Below are positions 35,190 to 46,900 of a DNA stretch of 64,000 bases, piece after piece; within the stretch, counting starts at the first letter, position 1, and every line of letters starts with the position of its first letter. The stretch is from contig NC_088880.1 in NCBI RefSeq assembly GCF_032884065.1, positions 23,165,696 through 23,229,695 on the forward strand, read 5' to 3'. Under the pieces are notes generated by a model. It saw nothing but the letters and a program-made list of their open reading frames with translations, was not told where the DNA came from and did no database searches. The position numbers and the translations under genes were made by a program. Origin of the DNA: Artemia franciscana (Eukaryota > Arthropoda > Branchiopoda > Anostraca > Artemiidae).

Positions 35190-35520
35190 TTATTATGATT
35201 ATTAATCACTATTTATGAGACACAAGTGATGGGCAGCTCCTTTTGTAATTCAAAGGTTTTGTCTGCCATTCTTTGTTCAGCCTCCTTTTGAAAACTTTGG
35301 CTGATGTTGAAGACATGATAACCACACTTAAACATTTCCAATCATTGATGATCCTTGGGCTGAGAAATCTCCTCTGATTCTGGGCTTATGAAGCTTCTTA
35401 GAGTGACCTTGTATTTGTCTTTCTTTAGGTAACTGAGTTAAGAGCTTGTTTTTGGGTTGGTTAACATACATATGTGTTAGTAACATGTCACTGTACCTGT
35501 GTTGGAAGGTCAAAGATGGT
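35190..35520 (-). pseudogene. LINE C-terminus (CR1-like), decayed
   Basis: The minus strand reads RQIQGHSKKLHKPRIRGDFS then, after a frameshift, NDWKCLSVVIMSSTSAK and VFKRRLNKEWQTK. This follows the C-terminal pattern of CR1/L2-like LINEs (tRGh..kL.k.r.....FS.R....WN.LP..vv.a.s...FK..LD). A TTATTATTATT-type stretch at 35185-35210 would be its 3' tail. Confidence 0.7.
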
Positions 35521-36659
35521 AGTTTTAGGGTTGATAGCCTTTCACTTCAGGAGGAGACAGCATTAGAGGATTAAAAAAGAATAATTTCAGTGTCATCATT
35601 TCTTATTTTGATTGTGAGAGTTCTTTGGAGCATATCAATTTCGTCATGCTTCATCTTTTCTGTGTACAGGTAAAAGATTGCTGAAGCTTATTGCCTCTAG
35701 TAATTAAATACATTTGGTCGTGAATCTATATATAGGCCTACTTTTATTTTTATAATTCTGCTCATGAAATGCTAAAACTTAAAACAAACAAAACCATCCT
35801 ATAAGGTAGAGAGGTTACTTCCCACTCAACACTCTATTCCTGTTTATGGTAAAATTTTACTAGTGCTTTCCTAAACTGCCTCTCAAATGATTCCAACTGA
35901 AAAAATTATTCTCAAAAACAAAGACATCCAACCTGTTTTTCTCACTGCATGATAAAAACCAAAACTTTATCAAATAACTCTTGTGCTAAAGCAGTAATTC
36001 TTGAAGAATTGAGGCGAGACTAAAATCTAATGCAAGAGCAGGGCAGTGAGAGGCAGGGGTGAATCTAAGGGCCCCTAAGTTCCAAAGTGCTGGTATGCAG
36101 TGCAAACATGTTGGGATGTAGTCTTATGTTTCCACATTTGTCTGCACACTGGACAATATTACCAGCACATTCATTGTATCCCTCCCCCTCTAAACTCAAA
36201 ACTCTTGCTGCACCCATAGTGAGAGGGTGGCAGTTCCTACATATATAATGGGGCAATATCTATTTATCTTAAGTTTTAATGCTGCAACAACAAGTAAAAC
36301 AATGGGAGAATTTACCTAAGACAATTGTTTAAACCTTAAGAATAATTTGGCTCTACATCTAAGAGGTGGCCTCTGCAAGCTATGTATATAAATAAAATAA
36401 CACTTACAATAAAATGAAATCTATAAAACTAAAATTGAAATTTTTTTAGCAGTTCCAGGATTATTACTTCAACAAAGTTCCCTGTTGTTTTTTTTTTGAT
36501 GGAAAGGCAGCAAGGTCATCATATATATTTATATTCTTGATATTGTTATTTAAAGTTGCAGTGATTGTTGATTTGAACAACTTTTCCATTGTGGGATGGC
36601 TTATTGAACAAACAATAGCTACACTTTCTACTGTGACAAAACTTTTCACCATCTTCTTA
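35521..36659. other. Intergenic DNA inside a decayed LINE
   Basis: Separates two parts of a CR1-like relic. It holds a CpG-lost copy (36340-36480) of the repeat at 21395-21600, and near 35770-35840 AAAACTTAAAACAAACAAAA, probably a CpG-lost trace of the palindromic family. Confidence 0.5.
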
Positions 36660-37000
36660 GAGTAATCTCAAGCAGTAGTTGATTGGACAGGTGTAATATG
36701 TTTGTTAGGCATCTTAACAGTATCTCACCTTCTTCTTCTGCAACTAATAGTTGATAATTTGATTTTTCTTTTTTTCTTTGTACTGTAAGCACTGAAGCTT
36801 CATAGGAATTTTTATGGCACGTCTTTGGACAAACTGTATTACAGCAATGTCCATCTTGAATTGGGAATGAACTATAGCAACTCCAAGTTCTGCTAAGGTT
36901 CTAACTGCAGCAGCAAATAATCTTGTCAGTTTAGTATCTCTAGAGATAATGGTGCCTTTAATCATAGTTGATGACTCGCTGAGTTTCCAACTTGACCCTG
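36660..37000 (-). pseudogene. LINE RT C-terminal region (CR1-like), decayed
   Basis: The minus strand reads AAAVRTLAELGVAIVHSQFK, MDIAVIQFVQRRAIKIPMK and LQCLQYKEK. The DI..iq.VQRRA.K pattern followed by L..L.Y.eR is typical of CR1-like LINEs after the RT palm. It is upstream (in minus-strand order) of the fragment at 35190-35520 and probably belongs to the same insertion. Confidence 0.6.
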
Positions 37001-37990
37001 AATGTATGAATGAAATATAAGAACATAGTAAAAAATGACTCCCATATCTTTCTCATTGTCAGCATGCATAAAAGAAATTTTTAAACAATTTTCAAATTTT
37101 GAACTGCTGATATAATTTTAGTGGTTGAATTTTGGTGGTTTAAGGTTAATGAACTTGCATCTGGTTTTGTCAAATTTCTTTACCATCACAAGCCTCACAT
37201 GGGTTAGACTTTAGCTTTGTAATACAGAACCCACAGATTGAATCCAGTTGTTGCAACATACTGCAGGGCTAACACAGGGAACTTAGTATTAAAGAAGTTT
37301 TTTTTAATCAGATTACCTACTTTAGTGAGACAGAGTTTAAGTATCTTTGTAGACTATTTATGTTAAAATCTGTATCTGAGCGTCAATGTCAACTGGTGGC
37401 AGTTTTTGCTTAAAATAAATTGGACCAAGTTAAGTTCCTTAAAGCACATCACTGATGATAAACTGTGGCATAGATCAAACCTGATTATCATCATCTTAAA
37501 TAATGTCATGTGATAAGACAACAATGCAGAAATCTAAACCAATAAAATAAGGTTAATTATATATGATAAACTTGTAAAGTCATATAGAATGGTTCACTTT
37601 GTCAAAGGCCTTAGCTTAATCAAGTAGGATTATATCAACAAATTGGTTTTCTTCAGAGATTTTATTTATTTTTGAACAGTTCATAATAACTGTTCAGTCT
37701 GTATAAACTGTATATATCTTTGGTCGAACTGCATTACTAGTGACAGTGTTGCCTTTAAAACTGGGATGCATTGCTTTTTGATAGTTCCAAAACAACTTGG
37801 TGTCTCATAATTATTGTTCCATAGCATATTGACTCTGTTCAGGGTAAATTGTTGTTTTCTTTTGCTCTTTTATTGCCGAAGATTTATACTACTTATTTGA
37901 ATCGAAACTTATTTAGTATCTATTGTGGCCTTAAATTGAGCTAACCATGGCTTCTTTCTTTTTCAGGTCAAATTTTTATTCTTTTTCAGT
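37001..37990. other. Upstream region of SAR1
   Basis: CpG-poor AT-rich DNA, no CpG island, no clear TATA box. Two pyrimidine-rich tracts ending in AG lie just before the start codon (to 37966 and to 37989, CTTTTTCAG then T-ATG), so a splice acceptor one base before the ATG, with a non-coding first exon further upstream, is likely. Confidence 0.5.
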
Positions 37991-38033
37991 ATGTTCCTCT
38001 GGGATTGGCTCACTGGCGTTTTGGGATATTTGG
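37991..38033 (+). CDS. SAR1: SAR1 coding exon 1
   Basis: ATG at 37991; reads [14 protein letters not shown] plus the first base of Gly15; donor GTAATT at 38034. Encodes the membrane-inserting helix. It lies in the CpG-poor block and keeps a single CG. Confidence 0.93.
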
Positions 38034-41000
38034 GTAATTATCAAATTTCTCAGTTGTTTTTTAAACAATTATGCCTTTATGTTTATTTATATCTGCAACA
38101 AGATAATTAAATTAAAATGGATATGTGGCCTAATTTCAAGGTGTCATGTGACCCTCCCCCTCCCCTAACCAAAAAAGATACATATTTTGTATCTTTGGAG
38201 TTAAATATGCTCTCAATTAGAAACACCTGGTCTAAATTGATGCTGTTTTAGGCAAAATAGTAATATAAATAATTATATGCTTACATAAATAACTTCTGCT
38301 TCTGCCATTTGGAATTCATTGGTAGTGTATGCCCTTACACTACATTTGTTTGAACAAAAGTTCCTTCCAAATGGCTATTTCCAATTATCTATAATTTCTT
38401 CTGTTGTATAAAGGGGAATCAGCCATTCAATGGTAAATTATATATTTATTTTCTTCTTGAAGCTTGTATAGCCCCCATTAAGAGGCAGGGGCACCCCCGC
38501 CTTCTTGGGGAAACAAAAGACATCAAAAATGTATATAAAAATAGGAAAATGAGAAATACTTCCTGTCAAATCTCAGTGAAAGCGAAACTCCTTGTAGCAT
38601 TTGTCCCTTGCAAAGAATTTCCTGGCAGTACTCATGATTCTCATGACTCATATGTCTCCTGTTCTCAATCTCCTGTGAACTTATACCAATGTAAGCTATA
38701 CCGCTGGGGTTTGGTTACGGCAATATTAAGAAGAAAAGGCTCAAACTTGTGGCATGAAACAAAAGGGAACTTGCAAAATTATTAACAGAAATATAATACC
38801 ATGCTGTAAAAGCCTATATCTGAAGTTTGCTTCGTCTTCTAATGGGAAATGCGATTGTATGAACAGTAATATTGATAGCTAAATTAGAATGTTTGATAGT
38901 TCTACTTTTGTCTATATATTTAATTCATTTTTTTTATCCGCCTTGTTTCTGTTTTGACTCTCAATTTAGTCTAAAGCTGGATGCTGTCGTGAAGTTGTTT
39001 GAAATTCTTAGCTGTTGCCTGTATATGCATCTTGCTTTGGATGGCTGGAATATAGTCATTTATGTTGCAATTTTGGCACTTATTTTGAAATTTAGTTTCC
39101 AATTTTTTGTTTTCTGTATCTAATCATTTTGTTATCCCTTTTAGTCGGTTTAGGTCCTTTCAGAGTCTTTTTAGTGTGTAAGTAGTCTTACAAGAATTGA
39201 AGTAAACAAGTGAATTTATAGTAGCATATATTTTATATCCAAACTAATTTTCAAATGAATGAGCCACCATCAAGTGAAGTTACTAGGGATGGTGTCAGTC
39301 CCCTAAGAAGCCGAAAATATGAACAATTACTGAATTTTGTATGTCTTGGGAAAATATGACGTTTATTGCAACTTTTTTTCTTCAAAACTTCTACTATTAC
39401 TAACAACTCACTGCGGCACCAAGCCACCTAAAGCCAAAACAACTATAAATTTATCCTGGTAGAGATTTGGTCGTTCCATCCCATTCAGGAACGACCTACT
39501 TTCCTTCTGGCCCTAGATGGTTGGCCAATTGGTACGATCTTTGACAATCTGTCATTCTGTATCTGCACAACAGATCCTAGCCATATCACCCTTTCTTTGG
39601 TTATAGCCTTAAAACGGGATTGAACCACATTTTTCGTTGACCTTACTTTTTGAGATACGGTCAGTCAAAGGTCTTTCCTAAACGTTTTGGTAGGTTTACC
39701 TATCCCCCCCCCCCCCCCTTTAGGGAAAAACACTGGCACGGTTGTTCACAATTTGCTTGCTCATTTGGTCATGTAAACCTTTTTTAATATTTTCTTTATA
39801 AATTATCACTGTTGATAAATTACAACGTCTAATCAATAAAACCCATATAGGCTAATTACACCTCTAATAAACCTTATTTAGTAATATTAAGTCATTTAGA
39901 CTTACTTTTTTTTCTTTCGTTCTTTTATGTTTTTATTATTTATTAAACGGTATATTTGTTTGTGTGAGGTGTTATTTTATTTTCGTTCCTGACAAGCTTT
40001 TGCTTTGGGAAAGTAGGAATGAGTGATGTTGTTTTATATATCTTGTATATACGTATTTTTAATATTTGAGCTTGTTAATTTTGGCCTTACTTTCCTGTTG
40101 ATGATTACACTGTTATTAGTATCTTTACTGAAAATCTGTTTCACTCCTATGCTGTCTGTTCTGTTTTTAATCCTTTACTTTCAGGGCTCTACAAAAAATC
40201 GGGCAAGCTGTTATTTTTGGGCCTTGACAATGCAGGCAAGACTACTCTATTGCACATGTTAAAAGATGATAGGATGGCACAGCATGTACCAACTCTGCAC
40301 CCAAGTAATTTTGTTTTCTTGTTACTTTTTTTCTTATTTTGGGAATTTTTTCATTTATTTTACTAAAATATTAATTTAAAATTATAAATGCTTCTAGTAT
40401 AATTGCCAAACACCTCTGGTAATATCAAGTAATTTTGTTTCCTTTTTACTTTTTTCTGATTTTGGTGGTACTCTTTCTGTTTAATCATTTTATTTTACCA
40501 AGGTAATAATTTACTTTATGAAACGCTTATAGAATAATTGCCAAACACCTTTTTAAGCTGTTCTTAAAGGGAAGACCCAGGTCTGATCGAACATAAATTG
40601 CCCTACTGATCTTCCCTTTAAAACAGCTTGGCAAACCTTTTTTGAAGAATATATCAGGAAACTGAAACCGACCTAATTTATCACATATGAAAAATATATC
40701 ATTATGGAATTGCATCTCTCATTTTAATGTCATCCACAGCATGAGGTCTCCATTACCCTCAAGCGTCTCCGCTATATGGCGAAAATACCTAATACTGTCG
40801 TCGCAATCCTGAATTCTAACCTCCCTTCTCATTACAACAGAATGATATTTAAGTTTTCCAATTGAGATGCCATAGAAGAGACAAATTTACTAGTTATTAT
40901 ATTGCTGCTACGATTGTATAACTCCTAATTTATCCCTTTCCTTAATTGGTCATGATTATATCCCAGCTATGTAGGCAGTGTAATAAAAAGGTTGACCTTC

Positions 41001-43931
41001 TTTTTATGTTCATGGACCTCCTGCTTTATGAAGAAGGAGAATTAATTATCAGGTACGACTTTTAGGTATGATGGTTGTGAAATGTTTTTGTTAAGTCCAC
41101 ATATTGGACTTAATATGATTAGTCCAATGTTTTTGTTAAACTCCACGTAGTGTTAATGTTTAATGGGCCTCGCTTATTTTTAAAGTCTTCTAAATTAAAA
41201 TAGCTGAAAGCGAATATCTGAATCGGAAAAAAATTACCGTTTGTTGAGATTATATTATGTTTGTTCCTGAATCTAGAAAAAGAAGGTCTTCCGGCTGCTA
41301 ACCTTTTACTATCAATGCTGCGCTAGTGTTAGGACTTCTGAAACGTGTCAAAGCTGAAACTATAGGGGTTTCTCAGATTCCTTAGCGACCAATTTTTTTT
41401 TTAAATTTAAATACGTGACTTGCTGAGAATTTGGCTGAATAATGATTTTTTAGGTTTCGAGAAATAAAAAGGAAGAGCAAACGATTTGGATTCATGATCA
41501 TGTTTTTTTGCTTATAACTTTTCTTTTGTAGCATCCTTTGTTTATAAAAAAGCAGACTTTCTTATGTAGGCTTCTTACTTTTTTTGTAGATTGTGCTTTT
41601 GTAGGGTGCTTTTATTTCCCTTATTTTTCCCGTAAAGAAATAAATTTTTCAGAACTGTTTTATGCCGCGAGCAACTACAAAGAATTAATTTGTATGCATA
41701 AGCTTAGTTATAAATCATTTTTAAATGAAAATCTGAAAACCTCATGAACGAAAAGAGAAAATCTTAAAAAAAATCTTTTGATTATGTCAGCTCCATCTTG
41801 GGTCTGAAAATAAATCATGATATATTTGAAGGTCTCTTGATGGTAGTTGCTGCAGTCGCAGCCTACATCAGAGCAGTTTGTCTAGTGGTTTCATTGTTTA
41901 ATTTCTTTTTCGCTTTGCCCGTAAAACGCCAAACGAAACCGAATTTTTGTGTAGAGAGGACAACTTAAATGTTATTGCAGACTCATAAAGTGTATATTTT
42001 ATTTTGACAGAGAGAATTATATTTTTATCTGTTATGCTCCATATGACCTTAAACTTCAAGTTTTTTTAGCAGCTTATTAAACGTGGAATTGGCTATGGGG
42101 CTTCTCAGGAAAATATCTCCTTCTTTCTGTAAACGTTAGGTTGTATCAAAGAAGCGAGTTAAGGCAGGAACAATCGGATTGTTGCTTTCAAGTTTCTCAA
42201 ATTTGTGTGAATAAAAACCTCAAGATTGAATTATTTATTTGTTGATACTAGGTTTTACCTGAAAAAAGTGAGTAAATGTACTTGTTGCGATTAGTTAAAT
42301 GCTAATCAATAACTGTTCATGTTATTCTCTGAAAAGTACAATCTTTAATGAATGTGATTTTAAACATGCGTTACTATAATAGTAACCTTTGACACGGCCT
42401 TGTAGTGGTGTATGACGCGGTCCTGGGTTACATGCCTCGTGTGTGACACTCCAGACCTAGGCCGTAGCCAATATTTTTGTTCGGGGGAGGGGGGTGTGTG
42501 CAAAACGTATCAAAAATTTGTTTTAATGCATTTTTGCTACGTTTTTACCTGTCAGAAACGGCCTTGCTTCGGACGCAGATCAGTTTAGTTTTCTTCTGTA
42601 TACAGTTTTTTAGTTGTGTCGATTGGTTCAACCTATAAAAATCCCATTGATTTCCTAAAAATAAGTGGTACACCCAAGAGGAATAATTTGCGGTTTTTTT
42701 AATCTAAGAAAACTTGGCATGTTTTGATAAATTTCTTACAAATAGTCTACTGAATTCAATTGAAATATATTCTCTTCTTTCCCATCTGTTATTTATTTCC
42801 ATGATCAGTGGAAAGGCCCAAGATTAGTTTTGTTTATCTTCTCCTGAAAAGTGACCATCTTTGTTCATACGAGGTGTGGATGTGACGATCATGTTAAAGT
42901 ATTTGGGCCTTGTTTTTTTTTCTTTTACCTTAATCATCCTGTCTTAAATTTTGGGCTTAGGATTTTAGTCTTTTATGTGGACAAGAAAATGATACGTGAT
43001 TTCTGGATATCGTAGCCGCGTAATATCTAAATAGTAGATGGTGTTGCAGATTATACTTTAATTCTGTTTCTCTTTTTAGGATTAAAGTGAAATTTAGTTG
43101 AGTGTTTAATTTTTTTTTTAATTGGAATAGGTTTAACTTCGATAGAAAACTGATATTTAAAATTTTAAATATTTAGTAAGTAAATGGAGGGAAGCTTAGT
43201 AGTATAGCTGTATTTTGTCAAAGGAAGAAAAATCACTGATAAAACGGTTAATTATTTTTTTTAATAAGTTGAAAATGAGTTCTTATTTTGTCTTACATGT
43301 AGAAGTTACGTGTGTTAAGTTATTGACAACGCCGTCTCTGTTTCCTCATGACTAGTTAATTATATAATATGTACAGAAATTCGATCAGATCTGATAATAT
43401 TGTGGAACAGAGCTAACTTTATAATCGTTCCTTGACGCATCATTTATTTATTTATGCTTGGTTTGTTAAGAATGTTTCTTCTTTCAGCTTCAGAAGAACT
43501 ATGCATAGGCAACATGAAGTTTACCACTTTCGATTTGGGCGGTCACAGCCAAGGTAAATCATTTTCTTTATCTTTAATTTAATTAGCATACTTTCTTAAA
43601 TAATAAGTGTATTTTTGATCTTTTTGTATCAGTAAGGTGTATTGTTAAGTGGATTGAGTCTACCTCTACCTGAGTGCTTCTGATATCAATATGTTAATTT
43701 TTAAATAGACTAAAGAGTATGGGTAGCTTATAAGAGCGGGAAATGCAGCTAGTGTCTGAAAAAAAAAAAAACGTTTGGTGATACTTACCATTTTTCCAAG
43801 CTCTGTTATCATTTTTCTGTCAGAAACTGAGATCAGATGCTTATTATTACCCCAGTTATACCAATTAAACTATTTAATTATTCTTAGTAATACACTGAAA
43901 AAATCTCGTGTCGCCAAATACTAGATGGCGT

Positions 43932-43972
<41 letters not shown>

Positions 43973-46900
43973 TCGACAGTAATTTCAGTTCTCATTCTTT
44001 TAAGCTACCCATACTCTTTTTAATAGACTAAAAACAGAATGTGTTCTAGAAAGTTCCATGCACTTTTTGTGTCCATGCCACAAGCAAAAGCTTCCTAAAG
44101 AAAACTAAGGTAACCTAAGGTAATCTGAAGCAACTTAAGTCTGTTTGTTTCTCCATTTAAGTCTAATGATTGAAGACTTGATGAATTTAAGTCTATTGAA
44201 ACTGATCTAAAGGCTAAATGATAAGTCTAAAGACTAAGTGGGTTTAGTCTTAGACTAGCTGAATTTAAGTGTAAAGAATCTGAAAATTTAAGACTTAATG
44301 AATTTAAGTCTAATGAAGTTCCATTAGTCTTGTTAGATGCGTGGCTTTTTACCTGAATGTGTATTCCAATGTTTTGTCTGTTATCTGATATCAGTTCGTA
44401 TAATAATTTCTTTTATTTTGGCGGCCTGTTAGTTCTTCTTGGAACTACGAGTAGGTAAAATTTTAGAGTACAGTAGTTGTATAATATAGGAACACTCAAA
44501 AAATTTCATAGGGAATAATGACCTTTCTTTTTATCTCAAGAACTAAAATTCATGGATAGGAGTGTCCAAGTCCTCCAATATTTCATCTTCTTGTGGGATT
44601 GTTTGTAAAAGCTTATATTCTTTTGTGCTTAGTTGGCCTATTCCAAACAGCACATATTTAAACTATTTCAAATACAGAAACACCATATATGAATAACATT
44701 ATGCTGTAGCGCTAAAGATGAATTTGTATGATTATTTTGATCCAGTCAATTTATCGGGGCAATCCCGGCAAGTTTTGCAGTTCAATATGACTATCCTGAT
44801 TCTAGCAATAGTTTCTGTAAAATCAAAGAAATAGAAAATTTTCATTTTCTAATCTGTAATAATTTAATTTGCTATTTTAGTTTAATATTTTAATTAAGTA
44901 ATTTAATTTTAATTGGATAATTTTTTAATAAACTAATTTATAATTTAATAATATATAACATTTAATAATTTAACAAATAATTTTTTAGTTAAATAATTAT
45001 TTAATGTTTTAATTTATTGTAATATTTCATTTTACGGCAAAAATTTCTTCCTTCTCATTTCAGTGTTTTTGCTCTGTTTTTGGGCAATTTTATTTCTCCT
45101 GATCTTTAAATTTTGAAAGAAGTAAACTTATTAAACATTACCCTAAAAAAGAAGATTAAGTACGTATTTTATTAATGATTGACATTTTTGAATTATGTTT
45201 TTCAAACCTTTTCTCACTCTCCGCCATTTGGAGGAATGAATTTCGATAAGTACGCAATTTTAATGCTGTTGGGAAATAGCTCCACTCCTTTTGCCCAAAC
45301 ATTTTGAGTGTCACTGGTATTCTTCAAAAATCGTATTGACATCCCTTTAATATTTAATACAAATAGAAATTATTCTATAAACATGGACTAACAATCAGCC
45401 CCCCTTTTTTTAACGCTTAACTTGTTCTTTGTGGATTGTATAATCGTTACCTGTAATGCGGTGAAACTTCAATTTAAAGAGTGATGAATTAGAATGGATG
45501 GGGGTGGGGTGGGGGTAATGAGCGCCCATTATATGTATATAGAATAATTTCTGTTCCTTTTTAGCATTAACATCACTCTTTAACTTCTAGTGACGAAGAA
45601 TACGATGTTTTCTGTTTAATTAAACGACAAAAACTCGAATCTGTAAGCTACGGAGCAGGGGAGGGTTTTAAAGATGCATACAAATTTGAACAATGTGGAT
45701 TGATTTGAAAAATATGGGGGAGAAGGAACGGTGTTCAGATTGGCATATACCTACCCAGGGGCGAATCTCCAAAATTTTTATTTGGGGGGGGGCAAGAGGG
45801 TTCTGTATCTGGATAGTCAAGGGGCATGGTCTATACAATAATTTAAATTGCGCCTTGTGCATACCTATTACTGGAGAGTAGCATTTACCAATTTTGGACT
45901 CTTAGTTGTGTATTCGATCTAATTCGGATTTGACTCCTGTAGAAAGAGGGGGCGGAGTGATATATCTTCAGCTAATTTCAGTTTCATTTGAAATTATTTG
46001 TATTCAAGTCTTTTCTCTATCAGCTCAAACTTTTGCAATGTGACTAACCCGTGCTTTTGTGTGCCAGGTAAATACACAAATATGAGGCGTATTCAGTGAT
46101 GGTTCTGGCCTCTCTTGCGCCCAGGGGAAAATCTTGATTAATTGCCCCTCCTCCCCCTGTCTCCTACAACATTTTCAGGTCAAAATTTTCATTCATTAAC
46201 AAAATTCTTTTCAATTTATTGATTAATTAATAATTTATTTTTAATCTATTGTTTAAATTATTAATTAGTATTAATTATTGTTTTTAACTACTGTTTATTT
46301 TTTACTTTATCTTGTTAATTAATTTATTAAACATTTCATTAATCAACTGCACCCTCAACTTTATTTCAATAAAAATAAAATTTGAAAAAAAATTACTATA
46401 ACTGTTAGATTATTTTTTAGAAATTTTGCACCCCTAAAACTTCTGCGCCTGGGACAAGTGTTCCCTCGGATCCCCCCTCCTTGCCTCCCGTAAAACCGCC
46501 TCTGAATATATCAAGTTTCTATTAAATGTCTCGGATCAAAGAATGTTGCCCAAAAGAAACTACAAAGATTGTGAAAAATGGTTTTTACTCGTATAAACAG
46601 GTTCAAAATGAAGAATCTAAAGTGTGAATAAAAGGGGCTCAGTATTGTTTTAATTTTAGCAAGAAGAGTCTGGCGAGACTACTTCCCCGCTGTTGATGCC
46701 ATTGTTTTCTTGATCGATGCTGCAGATCGGGCCCGATTTGACGAATCCAAACAAGAGTTGGATTCAGTGCTCACGGATGAGACTTTGTCAACTGTTCCAA
46801 TATTGCTACTTGGAAACAAAATTGATCGCTTGGATGCAGCGTCAGAGCAGGAGTTAAGATCCGTATTTCAAATTCATCATCTGACAACAGGCAAGGTAAG

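Larger units (their letters stand above)
26900..38450. other. CpG-depleted block
   Basis: Reading by eye, 26945-33540 has only about seven CG dinucleotides, and 35136-37860 about ten, where roughly 30 per kb would be expected from base content and are seen on both sides. The one exception is the element at 33544-35134, with about three dozen CGs. The block starts just after ACGCAACGCA near 26895 and ends near 38460, so it covers the region upstream of SAR1 and its first coding exon. CG to TG/CA change, as left by long-term germline cytosine methylation, is the simplest cause. No confirmed gene other than the first SAR1 exon lies in it. Confidence 0.85.

Noticed and set aside
26900..38450. The CpG-poor block as contamination or a chimeric assembly
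   Set aside because: It carries decayed copies of repeat families found elsewhere in the window and the true first exon of SAR1, so it belongs to the same genome, though a read-level check would be the final proof.
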